Assembly: GCF_000485595.1 (NCBI RefSeq)
Contig: NW_014577405.1
Coordinates: 224,052-258,675 of the forward strand
Origin: Priapulus caudatus
Lineage: Eukaryota > Priapulida > Priapulimorpha > Priapulimorphida > Priapulidae
Reading direction: 5' to 3'
Length of the DNA stretch: 34,624 nucleotides
A program made the position numbers and the translations under genes. Positions within the stretch are counted from its first letter, which is position 1. Each line of letters starts with the position of its first letter. This document shows, in pieces, positions 1 to 29,730 of the stretch. The notes under the pieces are model-generated. The model was not told where the DNA came from and did not search any database. It saw only the letters and a list, made by a program, of their open reading frames with translations.

Positions 1-156
1 AGCGAAACATTAAGACTTTGGTAGTAAATAGATTTCGTATTTATTTAGCATTATATTTTATTGAAACGCTCCAACTCCAAGTGCCCGTGCCTGTGGTTTA
101 CTACGTAACCTTCGGGTCCGACGTTCGTAATGCGGTTCATTTAATCGAAAACTCAC

Positions 157-256
157 CATCTTTTCCTCCGTCTGACGGGGGTGGTTGCGGAAACTGGGGG
201 AATTGTGGCATTTCCGGAGGCGGCTGCCCTTTGTTCATTCCAAATAACCAAGACAT
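157..256 (-). CDS. ATAD3: ATAD3 (AAA+ ATPase), first coding exon only
   Basis: On the minus strand an ATG at 256-254 opens 33 codons plus one base that start MSWLFGMNKG and continue into a Pro/Gln-rich stretch ending SDGGKD. The exon then meets a consensus donor (G|GTGAGT, GT at 156-155), leaving phase 1. The MSWLFG start followed by a Pro-rich low-complexity segment is characteristic of ATAD3, a mitochondrial inner-membrane AAA+ ATPase involved in nucleoid organisation, membrane contacts and cholesterol handling. Only this N-terminal exon is inside the window. The coiled coil, membrane segments and AAA domain must lie to the left. The gene is divergent from FEM1 with 259 bp between start codons. 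The assignment rests on a short but distinctive N-terminus. Confidence 0.78.
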
Positions 257-515
257 TTTAGGTGTAATTACATAAATGTCAATGGAAAGAGTGACTTTTC
301 ATAAGCCACTGGTTGACTGAACACACGTGTAGTGCAATGGGTTACAGCTGCGCTTTTCAAAGCTGAAATGGTGCGCCCTCTATTGGGAGTATTGTTCAAC
401 ATGGCGTAAAAGTGATAAGTATCGTTGTCGAGCATATTCATGTATTTTTATTAGCCACGACTATATAGATTGTCGCCGTGAAGAATTACTTTGTGATCTG
501 CATGTTTTTGTATCC
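257..515. promoter_or_regulatory. Bidirectional promoter between ATAD3 and FEM1
   Basis: The 259 bp between the two divergent start codons must hold both 5' UTRs and both promoters. I see an E-box-like CACGTG at 314-319, a GCGCCCTCT stretch near 372 and CAACATGGCG near 398. There is no convincing TATA box at a useful spacing for both genes. Transcription starts cannot be placed from sequence alone. Confidence 0.6.
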
Positions 516-2627
516 ATGGAATTCAAAAACGTTGTGTATATTGCCGCTCGTGATGGCAAGTTGAGACGCTTGCGTATTTTCCTTGATCATCGCTCCAGGG
601 AGGCTGTGAAAGTGTTGGTATCTTCACTCACAAGCGACGCAACTCCTCTCTTAGCGGCTGCAAGAAACGGACACCATGACATAGTCGAGTACCTAGTCAA
701 AGAATGCGACGCTTCTGTGACACAAGTGGGCTCAGTGACGTTCGATGGTGAAACTATAGAAGGGGCGCCACCGTTGTGGTGCGCTGCCGCCGCTGGACAT
801 TTGAACATTGTTAAATTACTCCATCAGAACGGTGCTTCTGTAAATGGTACTACCTACACAAACTCCACTCCACTGAGGGCAGCATGTTTTGATGGACACA
901 TGGATATAGTCAAATACTTGGTTGAGAACAATGCCGATATAGAAGTGGCAAACAGGCATGGGCATACCTGCCTAATGATATCGTGCTATAAGGGACATTA
1001 TGATATTGCAAAATTTCTCATTCAGTTAGGTGCCGAAATCAATAGGAAGAGTTTAAAAGGTGGACATTTATCTGTATATTTAAATGTAATCCATTGATTA
1101 GTTTAATATCAATTGAAGTACCAGATTGAAATAATATAAGAGGTTCAACGTAAACCATTGCTTTATATTTAGTTCGAGTCCATATGAAACAGGCTATTCA
1201 TATTTAAAATACATGTTTTTAGAAACGTGCAGGAAGTCTCTGCAAAAGTTTGTTTGCATCTTTAATTTTGCTTTATCACCGTGTGTTCGCTTGCCACAGG
1301 AAACACGGCCATGCATGACTGCGCAGAGTCGGGGAGCTTGGACATCATGCAGCTGCTGCTGACGCACGGCGCCAAGATGACGGTCGACTCGTACGGCATG
1401 TCGCCGCTGCTCGCCGCCGCCGTCACAGGCCACACGCCGATCGTCGAGTACCTCGTCAAGCGAGCGGAGGTGAGCCGGCAGGAGCGCATCGACGCGCTCG
1501 AGCTGCTCGGAGCAACGTTCGTCGACAAGAAGCGCGACATGATGGGCGCGCTCAAGTACTGGCGTCGCGCGATGGAGGAGCGATACGCCGACGCAGCGTG
1601 CCTCGTCCGCAAGCCCGTCACCGTCTCGCAGATCGCCGCCTACGAGAACACGCAGGAGGTGACGACGATGGAGCAGCTCGACGAGCTGATCGCCGACCCG
1701 GACGAGATGCGCATGCAGGCGCTGCTGCTGCGCGAGCGCATCCTCGGCCCCGCGCACCCGGACACGTCCTACTACATCCGCTACCGCGGCGCCGTCTACG
1801 CCGACATGGGCAACTTTGAGCGCTGCGTCTCGCTGTGGATGTACGCGCTCGACATGCAGCAGGAGATGCTCGACCCGCTGTGCCCGATGACGCAGAGCAG
1901 CTTCCTGTCGTTCGCCGAGCTGTTCGCGTTCATGCTGAACGAGACGCGCTTCTCGCGCGGCCAGTGCGTCAACTTCGACGACGTCATGGTCATCTTCCGC
2001 AAGGCGGTGCACGAGGTGGAGCGCGGCGCGGCGCACCTGAAGACGCTCACCGTGCTCGAGAAGGACGCGACGCACTTTGGCCGCACGCTCGTCATCACGA
2101 TCCACCTCGTGTGCATCCTGTGCCGCGTGCAGTCGCAGACGACGCGGCCGCAGGAGCACGCGCTCAAGCAGGCCGTCTACAACTTCCTGCGGCTGAAGGT
2201 GACGGGCCCGCGCGACTGGACGCCGCTGCACTACGCGTGCAGCAAGCAGACGTCGACGGTCGGCCGCTACCCGGTCTGCGGCTTCCCGTCGCTCGACGTC
2301 GTCACGCTGCTGCTGGAGGTCGGCGCGGCGACGGACGCCCCGGACGCCGAGGGCAACACGCCGCTGCACGTTGCCGCCGTCAACACAACGAACGGCAACG
2401 TCGAGATCATGAAGGCGCTGCTGAACGGCGGTGCGCACCTCGACGTGTGCAACAACGAGCACAAGACTGCCATGGAGCTGCTGCAGGGCGCCGCGACATG
2501 CGTGGCGATCTGCCCGATGAGACACACGTCGCTGCAGTGCCTAGCGGCGCGCATGATCATGCACAGTGATATCCCGTACAAAGGGCACTTGCCAAAGCGA
2601 ACAGAGGCATTTGTGGAAATGCACTGA
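516..2627 (+). CDS. FEM1C: FEM1C/FEM1A-type substrate receptor of CUL2 ubiquitin ligase (2 coding exons)
   Basis: The CDS is join(516..1059, 1300..2627), 623 aa, close to the roughly 617 aa of vertebrate FEM1C. The 240-bp intron is GT-AG (acceptor TTGCCACAG) and splits a Gly codon in phase 1. The start has a good context (TCCATGG). Ankyrin repeats lie at about residues 41-70, 83-112, 116-145, 148-178, 183-212 and 214-238. A central helical/TPR-like region follows, then ankyrin repeats at about 487-530 and 534-568. The C-terminus carries a VHL/BC box (SLQCLAARMI from residue 592) and a Cul2 box (IPYKGHLP), so it should bind Elongin B/C and CUL2. RAACFDGH places Asp126 exactly where FEM1C contacts the Arg of C-degrons. 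RHGHTCLMISCYKGH and NTAMHDCAESGSLDIM are of the A/C type, not FEM1B. Exon 2 is strikingly more GC-rich than exon 1. Confidence 0.95.
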
Positions 2628-3999
2628 GATTCAGCAGTCTCTGGTCAGTACATTCTTTTCGTACGATCCGCCGGTGCCTGTCAGCCAAGTACTGACAGTG
2701 TGGGATTTTTTTGAATGTGTCTGAGACACTGCTGAAGTAATGTAGGCTGTTCTTATGTTGAACTACATTGACTCGTATGTGCAACGAGGATTAAAATCGA
2801 TTGATTGAGATGGCATCTCATTGCATTCACGTGCTGTTACGGTTACATGACCGTACATTGTTTGTGTTATAAATGTGTTATTTCATATGCTTTAATGACA
2901 TGTATAGTATTTAAAAGTTTCACATTCATATATACACATCTAAGATTAAGGTTGGTGTGAATAGCGATACTGGGCAGTGGGCACGTAAGTGAGGTGTACC
3001 ATGTATAGTGTCGATGCTTACAGAATTGAGCAACGAGTATAAATTTTTAGGAAAATGTAGTGCATGATAGAGTTGATTATTTGCAAATCAATAAGAAGAG
3101 TGTTAGTTTTACAAAGTAAAAGTAGTGGGCATAACTAGCGGTTGAATTTTAATTAAAACAAATATCAAATACACGATGTTAATAACATCATTCAGAAAAT
3201 TTGTATGATCAAACATTGGTCATAGAGAAGTGCAAAAATGTAAACAATAATTGACGATTGATTAAATCGAATGGACTTTTATGCTCTTTCACTTGCACTC
3301 ACATACTAAATTGTTCATATTTTCTCTTGGAAACTGAAGTGATTTTTCACTATCAAATGTCTGATTAATTACTAGTATACATGAATCAATTGGCATTTGG
3401 TATAATATACATATATGATGTATTAGCACAGTTACTACAAGGAACCCTAAAAAGAAATACATGCTTTAGTGGGAGGGAGGAAGAGATTTTGACTATTCAA
3501 TCTGTGAAGATTATAAATATCATTGGTATATGAATGTGTAATTGTTTTCACCGATTTATTGATATTAAAGTAGTTGATGATTTAAATGACATTGAAATTG
3601 TGTTAATTTAAAATGAATAAAATGGAAGACAATTTGTCTAAATTTATATTTTATATATATGCAGGGATGAAATGACTAAACTCAAAGCATTACTCATTTA
3701 CTGACATTTCGATTGGTAAAATTTCATAAAATTTATTATTTTTCCATCACTATATCATTTTCAGTGGTTAGATGGTTACATTGTAATGACCAGCAGGATG
3801 TTGACAAGTGAAGGTAATCGAAACATAGCAGTGGAGGGACATGGGTAATGATGTTGGTTGGCAACTTCCCACCATTCCATGCTGCGCTGGCAGAATGGCT
3901 GGAAAGACCACAGCGAAAGCTAGGAGTATATTTTTGGAAGGGGAACTCGATTTCAACACAACTGTTCTGGTATGAGGTATGAGACAGTCACAGCGTGAA
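2628..3999 (+). other. FEM1 3' UTR and AT-rich intergenic sequence
   Basis: I see no coding exon here. Candidate polyadenylation signals for FEM1 are ATTAAA at 2790-2795 and AATAAA at 3616-3621. The first would give a 3' UTR of about 170 bp and the second about 1 kb; the sequence does not decide between them. Confidence 0.45.
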
Positions 4000-4170
4000 C
4001 GGATGTAGTTAAATATTCGCTGAAGTGTACTCTGCATTTCAACCAGAGAGACCGGATACAAGATGGCCTTGCGCAAAAGATGCGTTGTTCCCCGACCGCC
4101 GAAAGCGGTTAAGCCGCGCACTTCCGCGGGACTGGGCGCACGCGACCGCGGGATGTTATGCGTATAGCTC

Positions 4171-4228
4171 CCCGCTATACGCATTCGCGCGCCGAAGGAA
4201 GGCGGGCGCGGCGAATGCGTATAGCGGG
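4171..4228. repeat. Perfect 18-bp inverted repeat (large hairpin)
   Basis: The left arm 4171-4188 (CCCGCTATACGCATTCGC) is the exact reverse complement of 4211-4228, with a 22-bp GC-rich loop. A nested hairpin overlaps it: GCGTATAGC at 4160-4168 pairs with GCTATACGC at 4174-4182. Weaker complementarity extends outward (GATGTTATGC against GCGTAACATG). Confidence 0.85.
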
Positions 4229-4416
4229 CAGCGTAACATGCGCGGAGTTTTCGGGACACGTACATCGGCTGCGGTACATCGGCTTTCGAGGGGGGGTTTT
4301 CCGATTATGGATTGACACGCGTTTGTACATCCTCGCCGTCGTACCGTCACCTGCCGTATTTTCGTACCTTATCTGGCGTTCTCCACTATCTTTTCTTCTT
4401 TCTCGCACTCCCGCAG

Positions 4417-4447
4417 TCTGTCTCTCTCTCTCGCTCTCGCTCGCTCT
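4417..4447. repeat. CT-rich microsatellite
   Basis: An imperfect (CT)n / (CTCG)n run following CCGCAGTCTG. Confidence 0.8.
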
Positions 4448-5136
4448 GCGCCACGGGTTAATAAGGTATCTATATACATGCATCAATGCTGCCGCAGCCA
4501 GTGCGTGAGTGTGGCGGCGTGTTGTAGGATTAGCTACGTGTAAAAACTCCCACGGCCACGCCAGCACGTGCTCGCACGACGTGCCGTCGCCACGGGCAGC
4601 GCGGGTCTAAAGAGGACATATCAAATTCCATATTGCATATCGCTTGGGATCTTACTATCCGAACTCGAAGGAATCAGTCAGGCCTGCGGGGAACTAAGAT
4701 GGCTGGTGGCCCACGTCACGACTCCAGCTAGACTCGTACGGGCCTTAACTCGGCCAAGTATCTTTCGCTACACTAAAGTTATAGTTAGTGGAGCGTGTCA
4801 AACTCTCCACCGCGGGGCAGTCTAAGGAAAATTCTCTGGAAAATCCCTCGAAGAGAGCCTCGTCGCGCCATCTATGGGACGCGATATGTACGAGAATAAG
4901 TTCAGGGCGTTAAATTAAATAAATTAGAAATCGCTTTTCTAGACGAAAACCTAACGCGCCAACCAAAAAAATTAGCAATTACGACCATTGGATTTATTCT
5001 CGCCCTACGTGCAGAGTCGAAAGGCTTCTGCAATCGCCAGAACTGCTCAATTGACCGATTATCCGGCTTTCTGTAGTACCCAGAGGGCTTCGAGTAGTTA
5101 GTTCTACATAGAGGGCAGCGAATTGGATGAAAAGGC

Positions 5137-5153
5137 GCCACGAGGTGGCGCTG
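5137..5153 (+). promoter_or_regulatory. CTCF-like binding motif
   Basis: GCCACGAGGTGGCGCTG agrees at 14 of 17 positions with the core of the vertebrate CTCF consensus as I recall it, and contains AGGTGGCGCT, the fly CTCF core. It lies between convergent FEM1 and NEDD4. Occupancy is inferred, not shown. Confidence 0.45.
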
Positions 5154-5711
5154 TTCGCGCTTCGCGCGTATATCCGGGCTGCAGATCGTCTAGTAGCATA
5201 CGATAAATTATGCATCACTACCTCGTATTAATAAAAAAGTGGGAAATACCATTTTAGGAAAAACAATTAATCATTAAGGGAGAAGATATATCACTGAACA
5301 TACAAAGGACGCATTCTGTTCCAAATTTTCTATCAGCTTGCACCGATAGGCAAACACCATGAGGAACACAAAACAAGCTAGGGAAGCTCAAGGTCAATGA
5401 GAAATATATCCAAGAGAATGATCTGTATACCACCTTTATAGGAAGCCCAGGAAACTTCAGTACTAGTGGTACATGTCTAAATGCCCTCATCCGAAACGCT
5501 TAGGCCAGAGTATTTCGGATTTCAGAACGGTATGACTATACATGTTTCGTACCATATAATAGAGTAACACCCTAGCGAGTCTGTGGCGGCAGCACCCCAT
5601 AAAATAACCTCGTCGTGCACTCTCCGCCAAAAAACCTGCCAGGGCTATCGGAAAGGTGTCCGAAATCTTGCATATCCTCAGAAATGTGCATAGTAGATTG
5701 TGGGCCTGTAT

Positions 5712-5736
5712 GAGCAGCAGCAGTAGTAGTAGTAGT
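5712..5736. repeat. (AGC)n/(AGT)n microsatellite
   Basis: Tandem AGC units pass directly into tandem AGT units. Confidence 0.85.
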
Positions 5737-7302
5737 ATAATCAAGAGGTAATAATACATGTATTATTAATTCTTGGTATAATGTACATGATTATGAAACC
5801 ATATATGGGATGCCATATTTGGCGATGTGAAGCCAGAAAGGCATTAGAACGTCTAACAACAAATGGAAGATTCTTGTGATGTAGCTATATGTGCTATTAA
5901 CGGTACTACGTACATTACTGTATATTACTGTACATGATGGCGTACTTATCACAGACGTTAGAACTAAACAAACAAAGTGGTATTGAATAAAGCCTTTAAT
6001 AATACTGCATTTACGTCTTAGGAACACACACGAAAGCCACAAATTTATTTGGCTAAATACCATTTAAATGTTATTGTGCAGCATGTTTACATGCCAACAT
6101 TTATGCCTTTAAAAATAAGAAATGTTAATTTTTGTCTGTACAGCCAGCACACACATCTTCAAACATAGTAGAAGAATGGGGCATTTAAGGTTCTTATATA
6201 AACATACGTCCGCAACATGCGAGACTTAAAAACGAGGGTTTCTAGCATACAACGGTTATATGATAATACAAGACCATCATTCAAACCGTTTCCATATAAA
6301 AGGTCACCATTCCCGTTTCTCCTACTGAGGGTCACACAATGCACAATTTCGCTTTCTAACAAACCTATCACCTACAAAACATTCCATAGAAACCTTCAGC
6401 TCTACTGTATATGGACTGCAAGCACGTACACTTTGACTTTACTGTACCTACTCACATTACTATATCTAATACATAGAAGCACATTATATGCCACAGCCAT
6501 AAGTTACGTGATCAACTTGATATATTTTCAAAGATATTGCTGTCAAATACAGCAAATATTCTGCATATAAATATAACGTCTGACGGAAACTATAATTTAG
6601 TGTATGAAATCTTTAAAAGCATGATTATTCACATTCGTGTGTGTATACAATAGTAGTATATATAATATATATATAGGTAGATGTTCCTGCTCGTCATTTC
6701 AATAGGAAAGGTCTAGATCTGTAAAAAACGCTAGAAAATAACATACTACACACGCACGTGTTAGACGACACCTGTACCTTCGGAAGCCAACGTACACTTG
6801 TGGCTCTGGAATTTTTACACAGGAGTTTAGGGGAAGCGGGCAATCTGGTTGGAAGAGAGGGCTAGGGACTGTCTCGAAGCTACCTTTGTAGAGCAAACGC
6901 ACTATTTTTTCTTATTTTGGGGTGGCTTTGGGGGATTTTGAGGGGGGGGTGGATGAAGATTAGGAGGAGGCTGCTGCCCACTAAAGCCACCCCTGGCACA
7001 GTCACTATCCGCTACGCCCACAGTGGTCGTTTCATTCCGTTTTCGTATACGAGCATGTAATGGGTTTAATAAAATGGAGCACATTTAATACACCAGAACA
7101 TATTATATACACACGAGTTTTGCCAAACAATTTGTTTATCAACGTTATTTGCGTGTGAACCTTGCCTTATACGTTGAAAGATAATTGTTACATGAGTGTG
7201 TACCTGAGATATAGTCTCTACATTGTAGTCTCTAGGCACTTCTACATTGTAAACCTGATAATTTGGGCAATAGTGAACTTGCAAATAATATAAAAGCAAA
7301 AA

Positions 7303-7335
7303 ATATTATATATATTATATATATATAATATATAT
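7303..7335. repeat. AT-dinucleotide tract
   Basis: A self-complementary tract of alternating ATAT/TATA with interspersed ATTATAT, likely to extrude or slip. Confidence 0.75.
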
Positions 7336-7726
7336 CACCAAACTTATATTAACGAGGTATTAAACCACTTTTGAGGTGGTGTATTCTTCTTCAAATTTCG
7401 AAATTAGCGAGTTCATAACCTCGCTACAGGTATATTAGTATAGCAATCATTTAATGACCGTATATTAAAAGTGTGAAAGAGGATATACCACCTTTATAGC
7501 CTACCAAAAGACTAGACACATATACACACACTCACATGAATGCACGCACGCACGCTGCTAGTGCATTAGCGTTGCAACCAGATCTAGATGGACCTATACA
7601 TAGATTTTACCACTTTACTGCAAAAATTAAGTAACTTACAATAATGTTTAATACATGTCTGGGCCTAACCCAAACGTTTGTGAAGGATTAAGTCCACAGT
7701 TATAAGGAATGCTTTCGCAGAGAATG

Positions 7727-7760
7727 TTTGTTAGCTGCCAATACACTGGCAGCCAACAAA
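7727..7760. repeat. Fold-back hairpin (14-bp arms)
   Basis: The left arm TTTGTTAGCTGCCA (7727-7740) pairs with 7747-7760 at 13 of 14 positions around a 6-base loop. Weaker complementarity continues outward to GGAATGC near 7707 and GCATTCC near 7795, suggesting a decayed fold-back element. Confidence 0.7.
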
Positions 7761-7820
7761 CTTTTGTTATTCTCTCTCCAGCAATTACCCTAGCGCATTC
7801 CCACAACCGATTGCCACACG

Positions 7821-7842
7821 TGTTGGACGAACAAGTCCAACA
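7821..7842. repeat. Perfect 8-bp hairpin
   Basis: TGTTGGAC and GTCCAACA flank a 6-base loop, just right of the larger fold-back. Confidence 0.7.
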
Positions 7843-8093
7843 TACATAATAAAAAGGCGAACAAAAGTCGATGTCAGTCACACTGTGGATGAGCACTAAA
7901 AAAACCTGGATTAAAAAATTGTCCATGACCGTTTGCTTATATTTATGGTTGTCACAGCATTGCTTGTGCTGTTCTTCACAGGGATGATGTAATTTCCCTC
8001 AATGATGGTACGTTTGTGCATGCTACACAGTATGTCTTTGTTTAGAGGAATAGCAATGATCTCTATTGCCAAGAAACGATAAAAAATTACAAT

Positions 8094-8835
8094 TTTAATT
8101 GGTAGAACTCTTTTAAGTTATTATACTGAACAGTAAACCGTAGCATTTCGTGCACGATGACAATTTTAACCGAAAGAGACATAGCTGGTAGAAGCTGACA
8201 TAACCTGACATTGATTATAGCAATTATTTAGATAAATTGCATAAATACTATAACAAAAATTTATGCTACCGGCAATATCTCTATATTGGCTTATATCCCC
8301 TTCCTCCCTTCCAAAGCCCAAATCACCAGCTATACAACTGCTCAATCATGTCTGTACTACATGCAAATTAATCAATTTTGAGCAACGTTGAAACCCAATA
8401 CTTACATCAACTTAGACCACAATGCTGTAACTGCTTAATAAGTTTCATGCTGTATCGCCTTTTTCCTGTTTAAATTAAACGGGAGAATATATTACATTTC
8501 GATGTGGTCCTAAATGTGGCCGAAAAGTATAAAGAACTTTAGTAAAATACCACACAATCTGTCAGTTTATCTACCAGCTGCCCAAGTATTAAAAAAAGCC
8601 CCGCCCAGCCCCTATTACCCACCACGTGGTGACGCATCCGTGACAGGTACCTTCTTGTCCTAGCTAGCTAGCTGCTGCTCCAAGTTAACAAGTTGTTGTT
8701 GCTAAGAATGGATGCAAAGTACATCAGCATCGCACCTAACAGGTGTAATGAACATGATGCATGGCGCCCCCTGTGCACACCAATGGATCTGACGCATGAC
8801 TCGAAGACCGCAACTAATGTTACAGCACCTCTTCT
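8094..8835 (-). other. Likely NEDD4 3' UTR
   Basis: This is the sequence downstream of the NEDD4 stop codon (8838-8836 on the minus strand). The first good minus-strand polyadenylation signal I found is ATTAAA at 8099-8094, giving about 740 bp of 3' UTR. The palindrome CCACCACGTGGTGA lies near 8620. The end of the transcript is an inference. Confidence 0.4.
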
Positions 8836-27272
<18,437 letters not shown>

Positions 27273-28740
27273 CTGGAATAAATAAATAAAAATCACACAA
27301 TTACAAAGAAGATATTGCCATATATTTGTCATTAATTTTAGGGTACCACATTAGTTGGGCACTAATACAAACACATCCATCAAAGACAGGTTACAAAAAA
27401 AACTTAATGTCTAGCAACACCTCTTATGTAGCCAGAGAGGGATAGCGACACAACATTAAAATTATGGGAAGGGCACAATTAAAGGCAAACTAGGTAGGCC
27501 GGCCATGGTGGTTTATTGCAGTGGCTATCATCCTGGTTTCGGGGGTACGACAACAAGAAGGGAGGGTAACCAAGGAACTTGCTGCACGGGTGTCATGGTA
27601 AAATTCAAGTCCTGGAACCGCTTCAACGTTAAACCTGTACGCATTCATGAAACGTTACATGTAAAAACTTTCCCTGCACATTCTGACTTGAAATGTATAC
27701 ACGGAGTCCAGATATAATATATCCGATTGCCATAAAAATTATATATTGGATGTTTTATATTTTTCCACTATTTCAGAGTGTCATTAAGTCGGATGTAAAA
27801 TAGTAACATTTGTAATTGTTTTGAATAAACTTTTTGTTGATTTGCTGATTTTTTGAAAATGTTTCATTTTCTACTTTTTAATTTAGCAACCTGATTTCTG
27901 AAATTTTAGCACGTTGCACATTTTACTTTACATTCACCCCACCTGTAGCTTTATATACATTAAAAAGAGGTTGCCCAACTCTCGAATTAAAGCAATGTCT
28001 GTGCTGCCCTAGAAGGAATGCCATTTCATATGCAGTGTGTGTGTGCGTGCGTGCGTGCGTGCGTGCATGTGTATGTGTGCGTGTGTGCAATCAGTGTTCC
28101 TGCCTCGAATGTACTCCAGTATATAGCCTGTGGTTTTACTTCTCTACTGAATGCAAGCACACTAAGCAGACATTGTGTGATGATGCAAATAACAAGACAA
28201 TCAGTAATAAATAGTGCCCAGTTCTTTTCCTGTATTTTTAGCCCACATATTCACAACCTCGCATATGCCAATCTAAACGTTGTTCCTGGTAAACTAAATT
28301 CAAGTATTTTTTGCGTCGTGCATATATTACATGTAGCTGTGTTAAAATCGATACCAGTCAAATTAAAATGTGTTTAAAAGTTTTTATACTTGCACTTATA
28401 TTACTTCTGTTGGGTGAGAATCTTTTTGTAGGAATGTGTCTTTAATTATTTAATGGAAGTCAAGGGAAAACAGGGTTGATGTTATAGAATTTACCGTTAC
28501 ATTTGACGGTCTCACAGAAATAACCAACAAAAAGCAAACATTTATAAAATGGAATGTACTCAATGGAGAATTATAATAGGGGTTGCCCTAACAAATCAAC
28601 AGCTTTATAATAAATATGGAATAGACCTACACCGACCTTATAGGTGAAATTGGAATGGAACATAACTGGTATATTATGTATCGATAAATGCCATAAACAT
28701 ATTAATAATTTATTTTATTATATGACTGTCATTTTTCCCA
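27273..28740. other. NEDD4 upstream intron or 5' region, no exon found
   Basis: I searched both strands for the missing C2 start and found none. AT-rich sequence with a (TGCG)n run at 28037-28064. Confidence 0.4.
28037..28064. repeat. (TGCG)n microsatellite
   Basis: TGTG passing into TGCG repeats, then CATGTGTATG. Confidence 0.85.
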
Positions 28741-28744
28741 CACG

Positions 28745-28911
28745 CTGATTGGTCAAAACCCCTCTTATAGGTCTAAATATATTGCGATGTTCCACCGAAA
28801 CCTACAGAATCCGTGCACGCGAGGTGAATATAACAGTCCAAAACCCCGTCGGGCGCCTCGCAGGTGAATATTATAATACAGGAACCTGTGCTGCAATTTT
28901 TGACCAATCAG
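28745..28911. promoter_or_regulatory. Inverted CCAAT-box pair, promoter-like
   Basis: CTGATTGGTCAAAA at 28745-28758 is exactly inverted at 28898-28911, placing two CCAAT boxes (ATTGG / CCAAT) in opposite orientation. GCGAGGTGAATATAA and GCAGGTGAATATTATAA lie between. It precedes the open frame at 28946. Confidence 0.5.
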
Positions 28912-28945
28912 AAGCGCGGATTGTCGTTGCCTCACTGGAGTGAAA

Positions 28946-29188
28946 ATGGCAGACGACAGTGTAAACAAACCCGGCTTGACAAGATTTGGAACTGTTTCCG
29001 ATGACCAGCTTAAAACTAAGTATGGATTGGTGCTACACATGGTTAAGTTTATAAAAATGTCATATAATAAAACCTATAACAGATTATTGAGCGCTATTTT
29101 TTCAGGTGATACAGAGGATTTATTATACGCTCGAGAGGTGATATTCGCTCGGCATCCGGCCGGGAAATATCACGCTCGGGTTACATAA
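28946..29188 (+). CDS. Short ORF of unknown function, probably mobile-element derived
   Basis: An 80-codon frame starting MADDSVNKPGLTRFGTVSDD. I do not recognise a domain. The (R/K)FxxVSDxxL style resembles N-termini of Crypton/KIAA1958-like mobile-element proteins, which is only an inference. It follows a CCAAT-pair promoter-like segment by 34 bp. Its last 20 codons overlap a hairpin-like GTGATATT...AATATCAC, suggesting truncation into repeat sequence. Confidence 0.3.
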   Translation: MADDSVNKPGLTRFGTVSDDQLKTKYGLVLHMVKFIKMSYNKTYNRLLSAIFSGDTEDLLYAREVIFARHPAGKYHARVT

Positions 29189-29730
29189 ATCCGTATTCAC
29201 TCCTAACCAATAGCATATTTGTATTAATGACTCTACTCCGATAATAGGAATTCTGTTCCATACTGGGGTTCAGTGTCTGAAATACCAAAGAAAGTTAAAT
29301 GCATGATTTTTATTTTTAAAATCTAGTTTTGAACAATGACGTTATTTAGAAGCAAAAGGTGGACTTAACATAGAAACATCATTTACAAAATATAATGTTC
29401 AGTGGTCAACAGGGAATCAATTTCCAGCCAAAGATTTGCATCGCAAATTTGCTATATCAAAATAAATTTTGCATAAGGCAAATATTGATAAATTTGATAT
29501 ATGCATTTTTTTCAGACAATCACAGTGCAAAATTTAGCATCCGCAGGGGCAATGCTGGGCGTGTTATCGGTGTCTGCCTGTGACAGGCATCAGCTAGCTT
29601 ATAGCCTAGGACACACTCGCGTTTGGCACCGGCTGCCCCAGCGTTTAAACAGCGTGCGATGCTTGGCCTCGTCCGCGATCGCCAATGTCGAGTGAAATAA
29701 TATCGGCCGGGCGAGTGAAAGCTAAAGCTG

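Larger units (their letters stand above)
4000..5230. other. CpG-rich intergenic block, no gene recognised
   Basis: GC and CpG content rise sharply from about 4030 to 4620, then stay moderate to about 5200. The block contains the large inverted repeat at 4171-4228, a CT microsatellite, AAGATGGCTGG near 4697, a GCGCCATCTA core at 4865-4874 and a strong CTCF-like motif at 5137-5153. No reading frame resembles a known protein. It could be the promoter or non-coding first exon of an unseen transcript, a chromatin boundary between the convergent FEM1 and NEDD4 genes, or repeat-derived. Confidence 0.4.
5231..8093. other. Intergenic sequence, no gene recognised
   Basis: No supportable exon on either strand. 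The stretch contains an (AGC/AGT)n microsatellite at 5712-5736, G-rich tracts near 6919-6951, an AT dinucleotide tract near 7303-7335, fold-back sequences at 7727-7760 and 7821-7842, and two copies of TATACCACCTTTATAG (5425-5440 and 7484-7499). Short open frames here show no recognisable domains. Confidence 0.5.

Noticed and set aside
18-275. 85-codon plus-strand frame at the left edge
   Set aside because: The minus strand here encodes the distinctive ATAD3 N-terminus with a consensus donor; the plus frame has no recognisable content.
1194-2525. 443-codon open frame antisense to FEM1 exon 2
   Set aside because: It is a by-product of the very high third-position GC in FEM1 exon 2. The translation is Arg/Val/His-rich with no domain, and the sense strand is an unambiguous FEM1.
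516-2627. Assignment to FEM1B
   Set aside because: CLMISCYKGH, NTAMHDCAESGS, IADPDEMRMQ and the C-terminal IPYKGH block are of FEM1A/C type.
4156-4567. Overlapping open frames in the CpG-rich block
   Set aside because: They are Arg/Ala/Ser-rich with no domain, arise from GC-rich and inverted-repeat sequence, and occur on both strands at once.
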